A stretch of DNA of 64,000 bases from Halobellus captivus (GCF_003697845.1 NZ_RDQE01000005.1:214875-278874); one strand, 5' to 3'; shown: positions 43,952-53,958, numbered from the stretch's first letter. A program made the numbers and translations. The notes: generated by a model not told the origin, from the letters alone.

Positions 43952-45346
43952 CTACCCGAACGGCCCCTTCCCGCCGCCCATCATGTCGCCGAGGCCGCCA
44001 CCGCCGCCGCCCATCTTCTTCATCATGCGCTGCATGTCGCCCTCGCCCATTCCCTGGAACTGCTGGATGGTCCGCTCCATCATCGAGTGCTGTTCGAGGA
44101 GCTGGCGGACGGTCTCCTCGTCCGTACCCGATCCGCGGGCGATCCGGCGGGTGCGCTCCTGCCCGACGACGCGGGGGTTCTCCAGTTCCCCCTCCGTCAT
44201 CGAGTCCATGATCCGCTCGAACTTTCGCATCCGGTCCTGGGTGACGTCCATCGCGTCGTCCGGGAGCTGGTCCATCATCCCGCCGCCCATCCCGGGGATC
44301 ATGTCCATCACCTGGTCGAGCGGCCCCATCCGGTTCATCGCGTCCATCTGTTTCTTCATGTCCTTCAGGGTGAACTCGCCCTGAAGCATGTCCTCGGGGT
44401 CCCAGTCGTCGTCCTCCTCCTGGGCCTCCTGCATCGCGCGCTCGACGCGCTCGGAGAGCTGCTTGAGGTCGCCCATCCCGAGCAGCCGGGAGATGAACCC
44501 GGAGGGCTCGAACCGCTCGATGTCCTGGACCGTCTCGCCGGAGCCGAGGAAGGCGATCGACGAACCGGTCTCGTTGACGGCGGTGAGCGCCCCGCCACCC
44601 TTCGCGGTCCCGTCGAGTTTGGTGATCATCACGCCGTCGATGCCGATCGACGCCTCGAACTGGCGGGCCTGGTCCTTAGCGCCCTGCCCGATCGCCGCGT
44701 CGAGCACGAGCAGCGACCGGTCGGGGTCGACCGCCCGTTCGATCTCCTCGATCTCGGCGATGAGGTCGTCCTCGAGGGCGTGTCGACCCGCGGTGTCGAC
44801 GATCCGGACGTCGGCGTCGGCGGTCGCCTCCATCCCCTCGCGGGCGATCTCGACCGGGTCGTCGGCGTCGGGGTCGCCGTAGAAGTCGACCTCCGCCCGC
44901 TCGCACATCTGTTTCGCCTGGTCGTACGCGCCGGGGCGGAAGGTGTCCGTCTGGATCACCGCCGGGCGGAGTCCCTTCGTCGAGAACCACCACGCCATCT
45001 TGGCGGCGGAGGTGGTCTTCCCGGAGCCCTGAAGCCCGGCCAGCAGGATCGTCTGCGGTTCGAGCGGCAGCGCCGTGGAGTCGCCGACGAGGGCGACCAT
45101 CTCCTCGTAGACGATCTTGAGGACGTGGTCGCGGGCGGTCGTGCCGCCGGGCGGCTCCTCCTCCAGCGCGCGCGTCTCGATCGAGTCCGACAGCTCCATG
45201 ACGAGGGAGACGTCGACGTCGGCGGAGAGCAGCGATCGCTGTATCTCCTTGACGATCTCCTCGACGTCGTCCTCGTCGAGACGCGTCTTCCCCTGGAGCT
45301 TGTCGAGGCTGCTCCGCAGGGACGTTCCGAGGTCGTCGAGCACCAT
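43952..45346 (-). CDS. srp54: Signal recognition particle GTPase SRP54
   Basis: Binds signal sequences and 7S RNA and delivers ribosomes to the Sec translocon. The 464-residue protein has the N domain (1-90), the G domain P-loop [31 protein letters not shown] and [13 protein letters not shown], and a Met-rich M domain (from about 330, for example [20 protein letters not shown]). A glycine/methionine-rich tail ([19 protein letters not shown]) ends it. All motifs are intact. Confidence 0.97.
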   Translation of the reverse strand: MVLDDLGTSLRSSLDKLQGKTRLDEDDVEEIVKEIQRSLLSADVDVSLVMELSDSIETRALEEEPPGGTTARDHVLKIVYEEMVALVGDSTALPLEPQTILLAGLQGSGKTTSAAKMAWWFSTKGLRPAVIQTDTFRPGAYDQAKQMCERAEVDFYGDPDADDPVEIAREGMEATADADVRIVDTAGRHALEDDLIAEIEEIERAVDPDRSLLVLDAAIGQGAKDQARQFEASIGIDGVMITKLDGTAKGGGALTAVNETGSSIAFLGSGETVQDIERFEPSGFISRLLGMGDLKQLSERVERAMQEAQEEDDDWDPEDMLQGEFTLKDMKKQMDAMNRMGPLDQVMDMIPGMGGGMMDQLPDDAMDVTQDRMRKFERIMDSMTEGELENPRVVGQERTRRIARGSGTDEETVRQLLEQHSMMERTIQQFQGMGEGDMQRMMKKMGGGGGGLGDMMGGGKGPFG

Positions 45347-45467
45347 TTGCCGGAGGTAGGCGGGCCACGCGGTAAAGGCTTTGTTCGTCGCCCGAGCGCG
45401 TGGCGGCGGCCGAAAGCGACGGGCGGCGACGGCACCCTTTACCCGTGGCTTCCCGTGGATCGGCTCG

Positions 45468-47066
45468 ATGAACTACGACTGCGTGCTCCGAAACGGGCGG
45501 ATCGTCGACGGAACCGGGTCACCGTGGTACCGCGGGGACGTCGCCGTCGACGACGGTCGGATCGCCGCGGTCGGGACGGTCGGGGGCGAGGGGGACGCCG
45601 AGATCGACCTCGACGACGACGTCGTCGCGCCGGGGTTCATCGACGTCCACACGCACTCCGACTTCACGCTCCCGGCGAACCGGGACGCCCACAGCAAGGT
45701 CAGACAGGGCGTGACGCTCGAGGTCGTCGGGAACTGCGGGACGAGCGCGGCCCCGCGGTACGGAGCGGCCTCCCGTTCCGTCGACGACTGGTTCGAGAGC
45801 CGTGGACTCGGGGACGCGGTCGACGCCGACGAGTGGGAGTCGATGGCCGGCTACCTCGAGTACCTCGAGGCGGACGGCCTCTCGCTCAACGTCGGGTCGC
45901 TCGTGGGCCACGGGAACGTCCGCGCGGCCGTCGTGGGACACGAGGACCGCGCGCCATCGACCGACGAGCTCGACGAGATGCGCGAGCTGGTCGCCGAGGC
46001 GATGGCGGACGGGGCGGTCGGCCTCTCCACCGGCCTGTTCTATCCGCCGGGCTGTTACGCCGACGTCGACGAGGTCGTCGCGCTCGCCGAGGTGGCGGCC
46101 GACCACGGCGGCTTCTACGCCACCCACATGCGCTCCGAGAGCGACGACCTCCTCGAGAGCGTCGAGGAGGCCATCGAGATCGGCCGTCGAGCGGACGCCC
46201 CGGTACAGGTGTCCCACCACAAGGCGATCGGCCCCGACAACTGGGGGAAGGTGCGGGCGACGCTCCGACGAATGGAACTCGTTCGCGAACGGGAGGGGAT
46301 CGACGTCCAGTGTGACCAGTACCCGTACGTCGCCTCCTCGACGAGTCTGGGGGCCTTCCTCCCCGACTGGGCCCACGACGGCGGCGACGACGCGCTCGTA
46401 GAGCGGCTTCGCGATCCCGAAACTCGAGCCCGGATCCGGGAGGACCTGAAGACGGAGCGCACGGCCGACTGGGACGGCGTCCTGGTGACCGGGGTTCAGA
46501 ACCCCGATCTGAAGCGGATCGAGGGGAAAACGATCGCCGAACTCGCCGCCCGAAGCGGCGAGGAGCGACCACCCGCGGAGCTCCTCCTCGACGTCGTTCT
46601 CGAGGACGAGAACCGGGCCATGCACGTCAGCTTCGGCATGGACGAGGCGGACGTTCGGACCGTACTGCGTCACGACCTCACGATGGTCGGCAGCGACGGG
46701 TCCTCCCTCCGCCGGTCCGGCTCGCTCGGCGAGGGCGTGCCACACCCGCGCAGCTACGGGACGTTCCCCCGCGTGCTCGGTCGATACGTCCGCGAGGAGG
46801 AAGCGATCCCGCTCGAGCGCGCCGTCCACAAGATGACCGGAATGCCCGCGTCACGGCTGGGCCTCGACGACCGGGGCGTGTTGAAACGGGACGCCCGCGC
46901 CGACGTGACGGCGTTCGATCCCGAGACGGTCGAGCAGACCGGCGACTTCCTCGATCCCGCCGTGTATCCCGCCGGCGTGGAACACGTCCTGGTCAACGGC
47001 GAGTTCGTCGTCCGCGACGGCGACCACACCGGCGCGCGACCCGGTGTCGTGATCGGCGCGTCGTGA
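45468..47066 (+). CDS. D-aminoacylase/N-acyl-D-amino-acid deacylase-family amidohydrolase
   Basis: The 532-residue zinc-dependent amidohydrolase starts [20 protein letters not shown]. It shows VHTHSDF (metal His pair), [11 protein letters not shown] (the conserved metal-binding Cys), [35 protein letters not shown] and SDGSSL. It hydrolyses N-acylated amino acids or related amides. The actual substrate in haloarchaea is not known. Divergent from srp54 with 121 bases between starts; 111 bases upstream of the SufS fusion gene. Confidence 0.9.
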   Translation: MNYDCVLRNGRIVDGTGSPWYRGDVAVDDGRIAAVGTVGGEGDAEIDLDDDVVAPGFIDVHTHSDFTLPANRDAHSKVRQGVTLEVVGNCGTSAAPRYGAASRSVDDWFESRGLGDAVDADEWESMAGYLEYLEADGLSLNVGSLVGHGNVRAAVVGHEDRAPSTDELDEMRELVAEAMADGAVGLSTGLFYPPGCYADVDEVVALAEVAADHGGFYATHMRSESDDLLESVEEAIEIGRRADAPVQVSHHKAIGPDNWGKVRATLRRMELVREREGIDVQCDQYPYVASSTSLGAFLPDWAHDGGDDALVERLRDPETRARIREDLKTERTADWDGVLVTGVQNPDLKRIEGKTIAELAARSGEERPPAELLLDVVLEDENRAMHVSFGMDEADVRTVLRHDLTMVGSDGSSLRRSGSLGEGVPHPRSYGTFPRVLGRYVREEEAIPLERAVHKMTGMPASRLGLDDRGVLKRDARADVTAFDPETVEQTGDFLDPAVYPAGVEHVLVNGEFVVRDGDHTGARPGVVIGAS

Positions 47067-47144
47067 GACACGAACGATCGGCGCGTCGTCGCGACCGCCG
47101 AACGGCACGTCGTCGTGGCCGTCGGACGGCGACGTTCCCACCCT

Positions 47145-47156
47145 GAAGCTTATTGT
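47145..47156 (+). promoter_or_regulatory. TATA-like box of the SufS-IscU fusion gene
   Basis: GAAGCTTATTGT lies about 22-33 bases before the ATG at 47178, the right place for a leaderless transcript, and is the only AT-rich run in the gap. Confidence 0.5.
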
Positions 47157-47177
47157 ACGACGGTATCTGTTGCCGGT

Positions 47178-48812
47178 ATGGCCGACCCCGCACGCATCCG
47201 AGACGACTTCCCGATACTGGACCGGGAGGTCGACGGCGAGCCGCTCGTCTACCTCGACAACGCCGCGACGACCCAGACGCCCACCCGGGTGTACGACGTG
47301 TTCCGCGAGTACTACGAGGAGTACAACGCGAACGTCCACCGCGGGATCCACGGGCTGAGCCACGAAGCCTCCGTCGCCTACGAGGAGGCCCACGAGCGGA
47401 TCGCCGAGTTCGTCGGCGCGAGCGGCGGGCTGGAGGAGATCGTGTTCACGAAGAACGCGACGGAGGCGATGAACCTCGTCGCCTACGGCTTCGGGATCGA
47501 GGAGTTCGGGCCCGGCGACAACGTGGTCGTGACCGAGATGGAACACCACGCCTCGCTCGTCACCTGGCAGCAGGTCGCGAGGCGGACCGGCGCGGAGATC
47601 CGGTACGTCCGCGTCGAGGAGGACGGCCACCTCGACATGGAGCACGCGGCCGAGGTGATCGACGACGACACCCGCATGCTGTCGGTTGCGCACGTCTCGA
47701 ACGTCCTCGGGACGATAAATCCGGTGAGCGACCTCGCCGACCTCGCACACGACCACGGCGCGTTGCTCTTCCTCGACGGCGCCCAGTCGGTGCCGAACCG
47801 CCCGGTCGACGTGGAGGCGCTCGACGCCGACTTCCTCGCCTTCTCGGGCCACAAGATGGCCGGGCCGACCGGCATCGGCGCGTTGTACGGGAAACGCCAC
47901 CTCTTAGAGCGGATGGAGCCGTTCCTCTACGGCGGCGAGATGATCCGCCACGTCACCTTCGAGGGGTCGACGTGGAACCGGCCGCCCTGGAAGTTCGAGG
48001 CCGGGACGCCGCCGATAGCCGAGGGGATCGCGCTCGCGGCCGCCGCCGACTACCTCGACGAGATCGGGATGGAACGGGTCGCCGCCCACGAGAACGACCT
48101 GGCCCAGTACGCGATGGACCGGCTCTCCGAGCGCGACGACGTGACCGTCTACGGCGTCCCGCGGGGCGAGGAGCGATCCGGGCTCGTCTCCTTCAACGTC
48201 GACGGCGTTCACGGCCACGACCTCTCATCGATACTGAACGACCGCGGCATCGCCGTCCGCGCCGGCGACCACTGTACCCAGCCGCTTCACGACCGGCTCG
48301 ACATCCCCGGCTCCGTGCGCGCGTCCTTCTACGTCTACAACACGGAACGCGAGGTCGATACCCTGATCGACGCGCTGGAGAACGCCCGGGAGCGCCGCGA
48401 CGAGCTGGTCGCGTCCGACCGCTTCCACGACCGATTCGCCGACCACTACCGCTCGCCGCGGAACGCCGGGGCGATCGCCGACCCGACGTTCACGAAGCAC
48501 TCGGCGGAGACCTCCTGTGGCGACGACGGCGAGTTCTACGTGGAACTCGGCGAGGACGGGACCGTCGCCGAGATCGGCTTCGAGAGCGAGAGCTGCGCGG
48601 TGAGCACCGCGGTCGCGAGCATGGTCTCGGAGGCGCTGACCGGCGAGCCGATCGGGCGTGCCCTCGAGGCGGAAACGATCGTCGAGGAGCTCGTCGACGG
48701 CCGCTATCCCGACCTTCGCCGCGAGTGCGTCCGAGGCCCCGCCGAGGTGATCGCCGAGGCGGCCCGCGAACACCTGGAGGAGGGCGAGCCGGCGGCGGTC
48801 CGGACGGACTGA
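47178..48812 (+). CDS. Cysteine desulfurase (SufS) fused to an IscU/SufU-type Fe-S scaffold domain
   Basis: The 544-residue protein covers sulfur mobilisation and cluster assembly in one chain. Residues about 1-408 are SufS: NAATTQTP, HRGIHGLSHEAS, FSGHKMAGPTG (PLP Lys226), RAGDHCTQPLH (active-site Cys366). Residues about 415-536 are IscU/NifU-N-like: HYRSPRNAGAI, with likely cluster cysteines at Cys447 (SCGDD), Cys473 (ESCAVS) and Cys517 (RRECVRG). Both parts keep their key residues. The start is at ATG 47178. No sufBCD genes are in the window. Confidence 0.92.
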   Translation: MADPARIRDDFPILDREVDGEPLVYLDNAATTQTPTRVYDVFREYYEEYNANVHRGIHGLSHEASVAYEEAHERIAEFVGASGGLEEIVFTKNATEAMNLVAYGFGIEEFGPGDNVVVTEMEHHASLVTWQQVARRTGAEIRYVRVEEDGHLDMEHAAEVIDDDTRMLSVAHVSNVLGTINPVSDLADLAHDHGALLFLDGAQSVPNRPVDVEALDADFLAFSGHKMAGPTGIGALYGKRHLLERMEPFLYGGEMIRHVTFEGSTWNRPPWKFEAGTPPIAEGIALAAAADYLDEIGMERVAAHENDLAQYAMDRLSERDDVTVYGVPRGEERSGLVSFNVDGVHGHDLSSILNDRGIAVRAGDHCTQPLHDRLDIPGSVRASFYVYNTEREVDTLIDALENARERRDELVASDRFHDRFADHYRSPRNAGAIADPTFTKHSAETSCGDDGEFYVELGEDGTVAEIGFESESCAVSTAVASMVSEALTGEPIGRALEAETIVEELVDGRYPDLRRECVRGPAEVIAEAAREHLEEGEPAAVRTD

Positions 48813-48831
48813 GGGGCCGCTCCCGGAGGGA

Positions 48832-49743
48832 TTATTCCTCCCCGATCAGTCGCGCACCCGCCGGGTGAGTGTGACAGACCGCGGGGTCGTAGCCGGCGTC
48901 GGAGAGGTCGGTTCCGAGCGCGAAGACGGTGCGGCCGAGCATCGCCATCGACGCCCCGGTCCCGGAGCCGTCGCCGGCGCGGTCGACGGAGTCGTCGTGT
49001 CCCGGATCGCCGGCGGCGGCCACGGCGTCCATCGCCTCGGCGACCTCGGGGACGAGCAGGTCGGCCCGCTCCGCGAACTCGCGGGAGGCGTCCATCAGCG
49101 TCGGGAGCCGTGGGTCGGCACGGAGACGGGAGAGGGCGTGCTCGCCCGCCGCCGAGAGCGTCGAGGTGTCGCCCGCGAGCACGTCCTCCGTCGACAGCTC
49201 CCCGAAGGTGACGTACTCCACGCGGGCGTGGGCGGGGATCCCGTCGAGTTCGCCGTGGCCGGGGGCACCCGGCTCCACGCGGACCGGGAGCCCGCCGCGG
49301 GCCTGGGCGACCACGTCGCCGAGTCCGGTTCCGCGTTCGACCTCGGCCCCGTGGGCGATCGTGACGAGTTCGTTCTCGGAGCACCCCCGGTCGGCGGCCG
49401 CGTTGGCGGCGAGCGCGGTCCCCAGCGCCGCCGCACCCGAGACGCCGAATCCGGCCCCGATCGGGAGGTCCGTCTCGAGCGTCACCCGCGCCCGCACGCC
49501 GAGCGCGGAGAGCACGTCCGCGACCGCGCCGATCGACGCCGACTCGCCGTTGAGCGTGAGCGCGTCGAGGCCGTCGTCCGCCGCGGAAGCGTCGTCGACC
49601 GGATCGACCGTCACGTCGACGCCGTCCGAGAGGGTGAGCCCGGCACCGCGGGAGCCCGCCTCGGCCGGGTCCTCCGCCGGGTGCGCGCTGAAGAAGGCGG
49701 TGACGTGGCCGGGGACGAACGCGGTCGCCCGCTTCCCGTTCAT
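48832..49743 (-). CDS. Pantoate kinase (GHMP family)
   Basis: Phosphorylates pantoate in the archaeal coenzyme A pathway. The 303-residue GHMP kinase begins MNGKRATAFVPGHVTAFFSA, with the ATP loop LPIGAGFGVSGAAALG and a C-terminal GASMAMLGRTVFAL motif. This N-terminal PGHVTAFF pattern is characteristic of archaeal PoK rather than mevalonate or homoserine kinases. The partner phosphopantothenate synthetase is not in the window. Convergent with the SufS fusion gene with 19 bases between. Confidence 0.9.
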   Translation of the reverse strand: MNGKRATAFVPGHVTAFFSAHPAEDPAEAGSRGAGLTLSDGVDVTVDPVDDASAADDGLDALTLNGESASIGAVADVLSALGVRARVTLETDLPIGAGFGVSGAAALGTALAANAAADRGCSENELVTIAHGAEVERGTGLGDVVAQARGGLPVRVEPGAPGHGELDGIPAHARVEYVTFGELSTEDVLAGDTSTLSAAGEHALSRLRADPRLPTLMDASREFAERADLLVPEVAEAMDAVAAAGDPGHDDSVDRAGDGSGTGASMAMLGRTVFALGTDLSDAGYDPAVCHTHPAGARLIGEE

Positions 49744-49836
49744 GTATCATCGCACGCGAAGCCCCCGATTAACGGTTGTTATCCGCGATCGTCCGCCATC
49801 GTAGCCGGTAAGTAGCGGCCGCGAGAACTGCTCGGC

Positions 49837-50355
49837 ATGCGACGCCGTCTCCGCGCGCCGGTCGCCGCCCTCCTGGCGACGTTCGTCCCCGGCCTGGGAC
49901 ACGCGTTCCTGGGGCGATTCGGGCGGGCGATCGTGTGGCACGTGACGGTCCTCGGGGGGGCCGTCGCGCTGTACAGCCTCTCGGACGCGGGCCCCGTCGA
50001 TCCGACCGGATCGGTCGCCGACGTCGCGGCCGCGATCCCTCCCGAGATCGCCCTGCCGATCTCGGTGCTGGTCGGGCTCTCGGCGGTGGACGCGTACCTC
50101 GTGGCGCGCTCGCAGGCCGCGGAGGCCGATCGAGCCGCCGCGACCGCGGCGGCGATACGGCGGCACGCGACGGACGGAGCCGAGGAGGACGGTACGGGCG
50201 TCGGCCGCGAACCGGCGGAACCGGAGGCCGCCGAAACGCCCGACCGCGATCACGCCGACGTCGAGTGTCCCCAGTGCGGGCGGGAGACCGACGCGACCCT
50301 CGACTTCTGTCACTGGTGCACGGAGCCGCTGCCGTGGGCCGACGACGGGGAGTAG
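49837..50355 (+). CDS. Membrane protein with C-terminal zinc ribbon (DUF7575-like)
   Basis: The 172-residue protein has an N-terminal FVPGLGHAFLGRFGRAI segment (TM2-like) with two to three membrane helices (to about residue 90), an acidic linker, and a C-terminal zinc ribbon CPQCGRETD...FCHWC. This layout recurs in haloarchaea (I believe DUF7575); function unknown. It starts 93 bases from the divergent pantoate kinase gene. Confidence 0.75.
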   Translation: MRRRLRAPVAALLATFVPGLGHAFLGRFGRAIVWHVTVLGGAVALYSLSDAGPVDPTGSVADVAAAIPPEIALPISVLVGLSAVDAYLVARSQAAEADRAAATAAAIRRHATDGAEEDGTGVGREPAEPEAAETPDRDHADVECPQCGRETDATLDFCHWCTEPLPWADDGE

Positions 50356-50454
50356 AGGGGAACGACGGAGAGTGACGAAGGACGACGACGACGACGACCC
50401 GCCTCGCCGGGAGCGGAGGAGTGATACCCGCTCGACCGTAACCCCGGTGAACCG

Positions 50455-51297
50455 ATGCTATTCGCGGCGCTTGCCACCCTAGTCTCGGGGGTCACCCTCG
50501 CGTGTTTCGCCGTCCTGCTCCCGGCCTGCGTCGGCCTCGATCGAGTCCGGACGGTCGCCGCCGAACGCGACCGGTTCCGGCGGCGGCTCCGAGCGGTCGC
50601 CCCCTACGTCGGCGGATTGGGGATCGTTCTGCTCGTCAACAAGGGGCTCCTCGACCGCCTCGAGGCGTTCTCCCGGCGGTACGGCGTGGACGCGACCGCG
50701 TGGTTCTACGCCGTCGAGGGCGACTTCGTCGCGAGCCTCCAAGGGGCGATCCCCGACTGGGGACTCTACTACTTCGCGCCGGTGTACGTGATCGGGTACG
50801 TCGTCCTGCTCGCGTTCCCGTTCGTGGCGTACCTGTTCGCCGGGAACGCTCGTCCGTTGAAGACGCTCGTGGCGGCGTACGCGGTCAACTACGCCGCGGC
50901 GATCGGCTGTTACGCGGCGGTGTTGGCGTACGGCCCGCGAAACTACCACCGGCTGCCCGGGGCGGACCCGAACGCGGCGCGGGTGGAGGAGCCGCTCCTC
51001 GACTCGTTCCGGCAGGTGACCCAGCTCACGGCGCGGGTGAACGTCGAGACGAACGTGTTTCCCTCCCTTCACACCGCGCTGTCGGCCACCGTCCTCCTCG
51101 TCGCCGTCTCGACCCACGAGGAGTTCCCGCGGTGGACGCCCGTGGCCGCGCTCCTCGCGGGAAGCATCGCCGTCGCGACGATGTACCTCGGGATCCACTG
51201 GGCGATCGACGTCGTCGCAGGTGCCGCGCTCGCGATCGGCAGCGTCGCGGTCGCGAACCGGATCGTCACCCGGTCGGGGGGACGAGACGCGTGGTAG
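50455..51297 (+). CDS. PAP2-superfamily membrane phosphatase/transferase
   Basis: The 280-residue integral membrane protein has six to seven helices and the PAP2_3-type catalytic motifs FPSLHTALSAT and YLGIHWAIDVVAG, the two histidines and aspartate of lipid phosphatases and inositol phosphotransferases of the Aur1/IPT1 type. The first charged motif (KxxxxxxRP) is degenerate, as is common in this subgroup. Probably acts on a lipid phosphate or polyprenyl phosphate. 99 bases after the zinc-ribbon gene. Confidence 0.85.
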   Translation: MLFAALATLVSGVTLACFAVLLPACVGLDRVRTVAAERDRFRRRLRAVAPYVGGLGIVLLVNKGLLDRLEAFSRRYGVDATAWFYAVEGDFVASLQGAIPDWGLYYFAPVYVIGYVVLLAFPFVAYLFAGNARPLKTLVAAYAVNYAAAIGCYAAVLAYGPRNYHRLPGADPNAARVEEPLLDSFRQVTQLTARVNVETNVFPSLHTALSATVLLVAVSTHEEFPRWTPVAALLAGSIAVATMYLGIHWAIDVVAGAALAIGSVAVANRIVTRSGGRDAW

Positions 51298-51420
51298 CCG
51301 GACGGAGGCTCGAAGGGGATCCGACGGGCCACGGTGAGTTTCACGGCTGATAACTGCGCACGAACCCTCATATACGCCGGGAGGGACGCTTTCGGTACGG
51401 ACGCGAACGACGGACGGACG

Positions 51421-51897
51421 ATGAGCCTGAATCCACGGAGATACGACGTACGGGAACTGCGTTGGCTCGCGGGAACGCGGGCGGGCGCGGACGAAGCGCC
51501 TCGGGAGCGGCCGCTTCGTCAGCCGAACCGGAATCGCGCCGAGCGGGCGGCTCGCTCGGCCGCGTTCACGGAGGTCCTCCAGCGGCAACGCGGGCTGCGG
51601 CGGGTCGTCGACGGGGAGCGCCCCTACCTGCGGGCACTCCCCGCCGACCCCGAGGCGGAGCGGGAGGTCGCCGACTGGCTCGGCTACCTCGTCGACGTCG
51701 GCGGCCACCTGCGGAGCCGCGACGCGCTGTCGTACTACGCCGAACTCGGGTGGATCGCGCCGGGAGTCGCGGACGCGTTGGAACGCCGGCTGGCCGGCTT
51801 CGACGCGCCGCGCCACGACCGGCCCTTTTCCCCCGCCGACCATCGGATCAGCCTCGTCTCGGTCGTCCGGATCGTCTCGTGTGCGAGTGAACAATGA
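51421..51897 (+). CDS. FlaD/FlaE-like domain protein
   Basis: The 158-residue protein starts MSLNPRRYDVRELRWLAGTR. Its C-terminal half has the archaellum-associated FlaD/E domain pattern: PYLRALPADPEAEREVADWL, then GYLVDVGG and ALSYYAELGWIAPGVADALE. FlaD/E proteins are cytosolic parts of the archaellum platform linking the motor to chemotaxis. Here the gene is outside any fla cluster, and its last 4 bases overlap the start of the actin-like gene (ATGA), indicating coupled translation. Confidence 0.75.
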   Translation: MSLNPRRYDVRELRWLAGTRAGADEAPRERPLRQPNRNRAERAARSAAFTEVLQRQRGLRRVVDGERPYLRALPADPEAEREVADWLGYLVDVGGHLRSRDALSYYAELGWIAPGVADALERRLAGFDAPRHDRPFSPADHRISLVSVVRIVSCASEQ

Positions 51898-52955
51898 GCG
51901 ACGCAGAATCCACCGATACGACGGACCTCGACGACCAGAACGCCCCGACCCCGGTCGGAGTGAAACTCGGCAGCACCCGGACGGTGCTCGACCTTCCCGA
52001 CGACCGGGACGGCCGCGAGCGACGCTCGACGCTCACCTGTCTGGCGACCTACGAGGACGCCATCACGGGCGCGGAGAAGGTGCTCTTCGGCCGCGACGCC
52101 GCCATCGAGTACCCGGACGCCGTCCGGTTCATGCTCCGATCGGGGCTGCCCGAGGACGACGACGGCGTCGCCGACGCCGAGCGCTTCTTCGAGGCCGTCG
52201 TGGACGCCCACGACGTCCCCGCCGACAGCGCGGTCGTCTACGCGGTGCCGACCATCGACAACGAAACGGGCGTCGAGAACCTCGAGTCCGTCATCGAGGG
52301 CTCGTCGATCGGCGAGGCCGCGGTGCGGAGCTTCCCCGAGTCGCTGTGTGGGGCGATCCCCGCCTACGGCGACGGGCTCGACGCGATCGACGAGGTGTTC
52401 GTCTCGGTCAACATGGGGTCGACGACGCTCGAGGCGTGTGCGTATCGTCGCGGCGAGCAGCTCTCGCCCTTCTCGACCGGTTCGGTCACGGGCAACGAGG
52501 TCGACCGCTGGATCGTCGCCGCCGTCGAGGAGGAGAGCCAGGGCCGGGTCCACATCGACCGGACGACCGCCCGGGAGTACAAGGAGGAACACGCCGACGT
52601 GTACGACTTCGAGCCGTTCACCGACGTGGTTCAACAGCCCGGCGGCGGGAGCCACGAGTTCACCGTCGACCGCGGCGTCCGAGACCCGGTCGATCGCTAC
52701 ATCGACGACGCGGTCGACGACGTCGCCAACGAGTTCCTCCCCGAGCTCGCGAACGACCACATGAAACCCTACCAGCTCGCGCTGGGCCGCCCGATCGCCG
52801 TCACCGGCGGCATGGCGTGTATCCCCGGACTGGTCGAGGAGTTCGAGAAGCGGCTCTCGGCCGAACTCGACCGCGACGTCGATGTCGTCGCCCCCGACGA
52901 CCCCGCGACCGCTGCCGCCGAGGGCGCGGCCCGCATCGCCGAGCGGCTGGTCTGA
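51894..52955 (+). CDS. Actin/MreB-fold ATPase (salactin-like candidate)
   Basis: The 353-residue protein has the actin-superfamily nucleotide-binding pattern: VGVKLGSTRTVLDL (phosphate-1), VSVNMGSTTLEACAY (phosphate-2) and IAVTGGMACIPGLVEEF (adenosine). DxG residues are replaced by KLGS/NMGS forms, so it is divergent. Haloarchaea have a dynamically unstable actin, salactin; this may be it or a relative, which I cannot confirm. Coupling to the FlaD/E-domain gene suggests a polar or motility-linked cytoskeleton role. Confidence 0.75.
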   Translation: MSDAESTDTTDLDDQNAPTPVGVKLGSTRTVLDLPDDRDGRERRSTLTCLATYEDAITGAEKVLFGRDAAIEYPDAVRFMLRSGLPEDDDGVADAERFFEAVVDAHDVPADSAVVYAVPTIDNETGVENLESVIEGSSIGEAAVRSFPESLCGAIPAYGDGLDAIDEVFVSVNMGSTTLEACAYRRGEQLSPFSTGSVTGNEVDRWIVAAVEEESQGRVHIDRTTAREYKEEHADVYDFEPFTDVVQQPGGGSHEFTVDRGVRDPVDRYIDDAVDDVANEFLPELANDHMKPYQLALGRPIAVTGGMACIPGLVEEFEKRLSAELDRDVDVVAPDDPATAAAEGAARIAERLV

Positions 52956-53159
52956 ACGAACGGATCGCCTGCGGTCAGGCGTCCTTTTCAGCTACCGACG
53001 CGCCCGCGGGGGGCCGCCACCGACCGAGGTCGCTCGGACTCGTCTCTCGGAGCCGGTCGAGCTCGCTCTCCCGTGCGAGCTCCCGGACCACGTACCGGTG
53101 TCGGATCGCCCGGAGTCCGGATCCGCGTTGCGACGAGTCTCCTCACTTCGTTCGGAGAA
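52956..53159. other. Intergenic region without visible features
   Basis: About 200 bases between the actin-like gene and tRNA-Gln. No gene-like frame, palindrome or TATA box stands out. Trailing tRNA sequence is probably included near 53150. Confidence 0.4.
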
Positions 53160-53232
53160 TAGTCCCGGGCGGATTCGAACCGCCGTCAATGGCTCCAAAG
53201 GCCATTATGATTGGCCACTACACCACGGGACT
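53160..53232 (-). tRNA. tRNA-Gln (UUG anticodon)
   Basis: On the minus strand AGTCCCG pairs with CGGGACT to form the acceptor stem. The anticodon arm ATGGC-CTTTGGA-GCCAT puts TTG at 34-36, and the T arm GGCGG-TTCGAAT-CCGCC carries the standard TTCGAAT loop. The discriminator base is A, and no CCA is encoded. Reads CAA/CAG. In archaea the tRNA is charged with Glu, then amidated. Confidence 0.95.
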
Positions 53233-53280
53233 TCGAATGCCGGTAACCGGGCCGGACTCAAGTAGGTTACTTTCCCGGGC

Positions 53281-53871
53281 TCACGCCCCCTCCTCCAATC
53301 GCTCGTATCGCTCCTCGAAGTTCCGCCGGCAGGAGCCACAACAGAAGTGATACAGCGTCCCGTCGATCCGCGCGGACTCGCCCTCGGCGGTGACGGTGTT
53401 GTCGCACTCGACGCAGTCGACGGCGAGGTCGGCGTCGCCGATCCCCGGCGACCACTCGTGGCGGTCGACGACCCGCACCGAGAGGTCCGAGAGCCGATCC
53501 AACCCCACGGTTCGGTCGAGGAACGCGCGAACGTCGCCGTCGGCGACCCGGACGAGCGCGACCACGTCGCCGTCGGCCGTCAGGAGGGCGTGCTCCACGC
53601 GGTCGCGGCCCGCGAGGGCCTCGTAGACTGCCGGGGCGTCCGCGGGCGACACCCCGAGCGTCACGAGCGCCGCCAGCCCCTCGGAGAGTTCGTCGGCGTC
53701 GATCCGCAGGGTGAACCCCTCGATCACGCCGGCGTCGCGGAGCCGGTCGACCCGGTCCGACACCGCCGGCGCGGAGAGGTCCACCCGGTCGGCGATGTCG
53801 CTATAGGGCCGCCGGGCGTCCGTCAACAGCAGTCGGAGGATCTCCCGATCCGTCTCGTCGAGCGTGCGCAT
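53281..53871 (-). CDS. Lrp/AsnC-type regulator with C-terminal TRASH metal-sensing domain
   Basis: The 196-residue protein begins with the Lrp winged helix (TLDETDREILRLLLTDARRP ... DLSAPAVSDRVDRLRDAGVI), a middle RAM-like domain and a C-terminal TRASH zinc-ribbon-like domain with CVECDNTV and FCCGSCRRNFEERY. TRASH domains bind copper or other soft metals in archaeal regulators. It is divergent from a copper-chaperone gene with 87 bases between starts, so it likely controls copper homeostasis. Confidence 0.88.
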   Translation of the reverse strand: MRTLDETDREILRLLLTDARRPYSDIADRVDLSAPAVSDRVDRLRDAGVIEGFTLRIDADELSEGLAALVTLGVSPADAPAVYEALAGRDRVEHALLTADGDVVALVRVADGDVRAFLDRTVGLDRLSDLSVRVVDRHEWSPGIGDADLAVDCVECDNTVTAEGESARIDGTLYHFCCGSCRRNFEERYERLEEGA

Positions 53872-53958
53872 GGAAGTCCTTCTCTCCCGGCGGACAAAAG
53901 CGTCCGGACCATCTGCCGTCAAGGGAAACCCGATGTTCGTGGCGGCCGAAGGGCGGGC

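Noticed and set aside
43517..46315. A plus-strand open frame of 932 codons across srp54 and the MFS gene
   Set aside because: It is antisense to srp54 and MFS and its translation is rich in His, Arg, Gly and Leu with no domain, typical of shadow frames in GC-rich haloarchaeal DNA.
52992..53198. Small minus-strand frame next to tRNA-Gln
   Set aside because: It runs into the tRNA itself and has no gene-like features.
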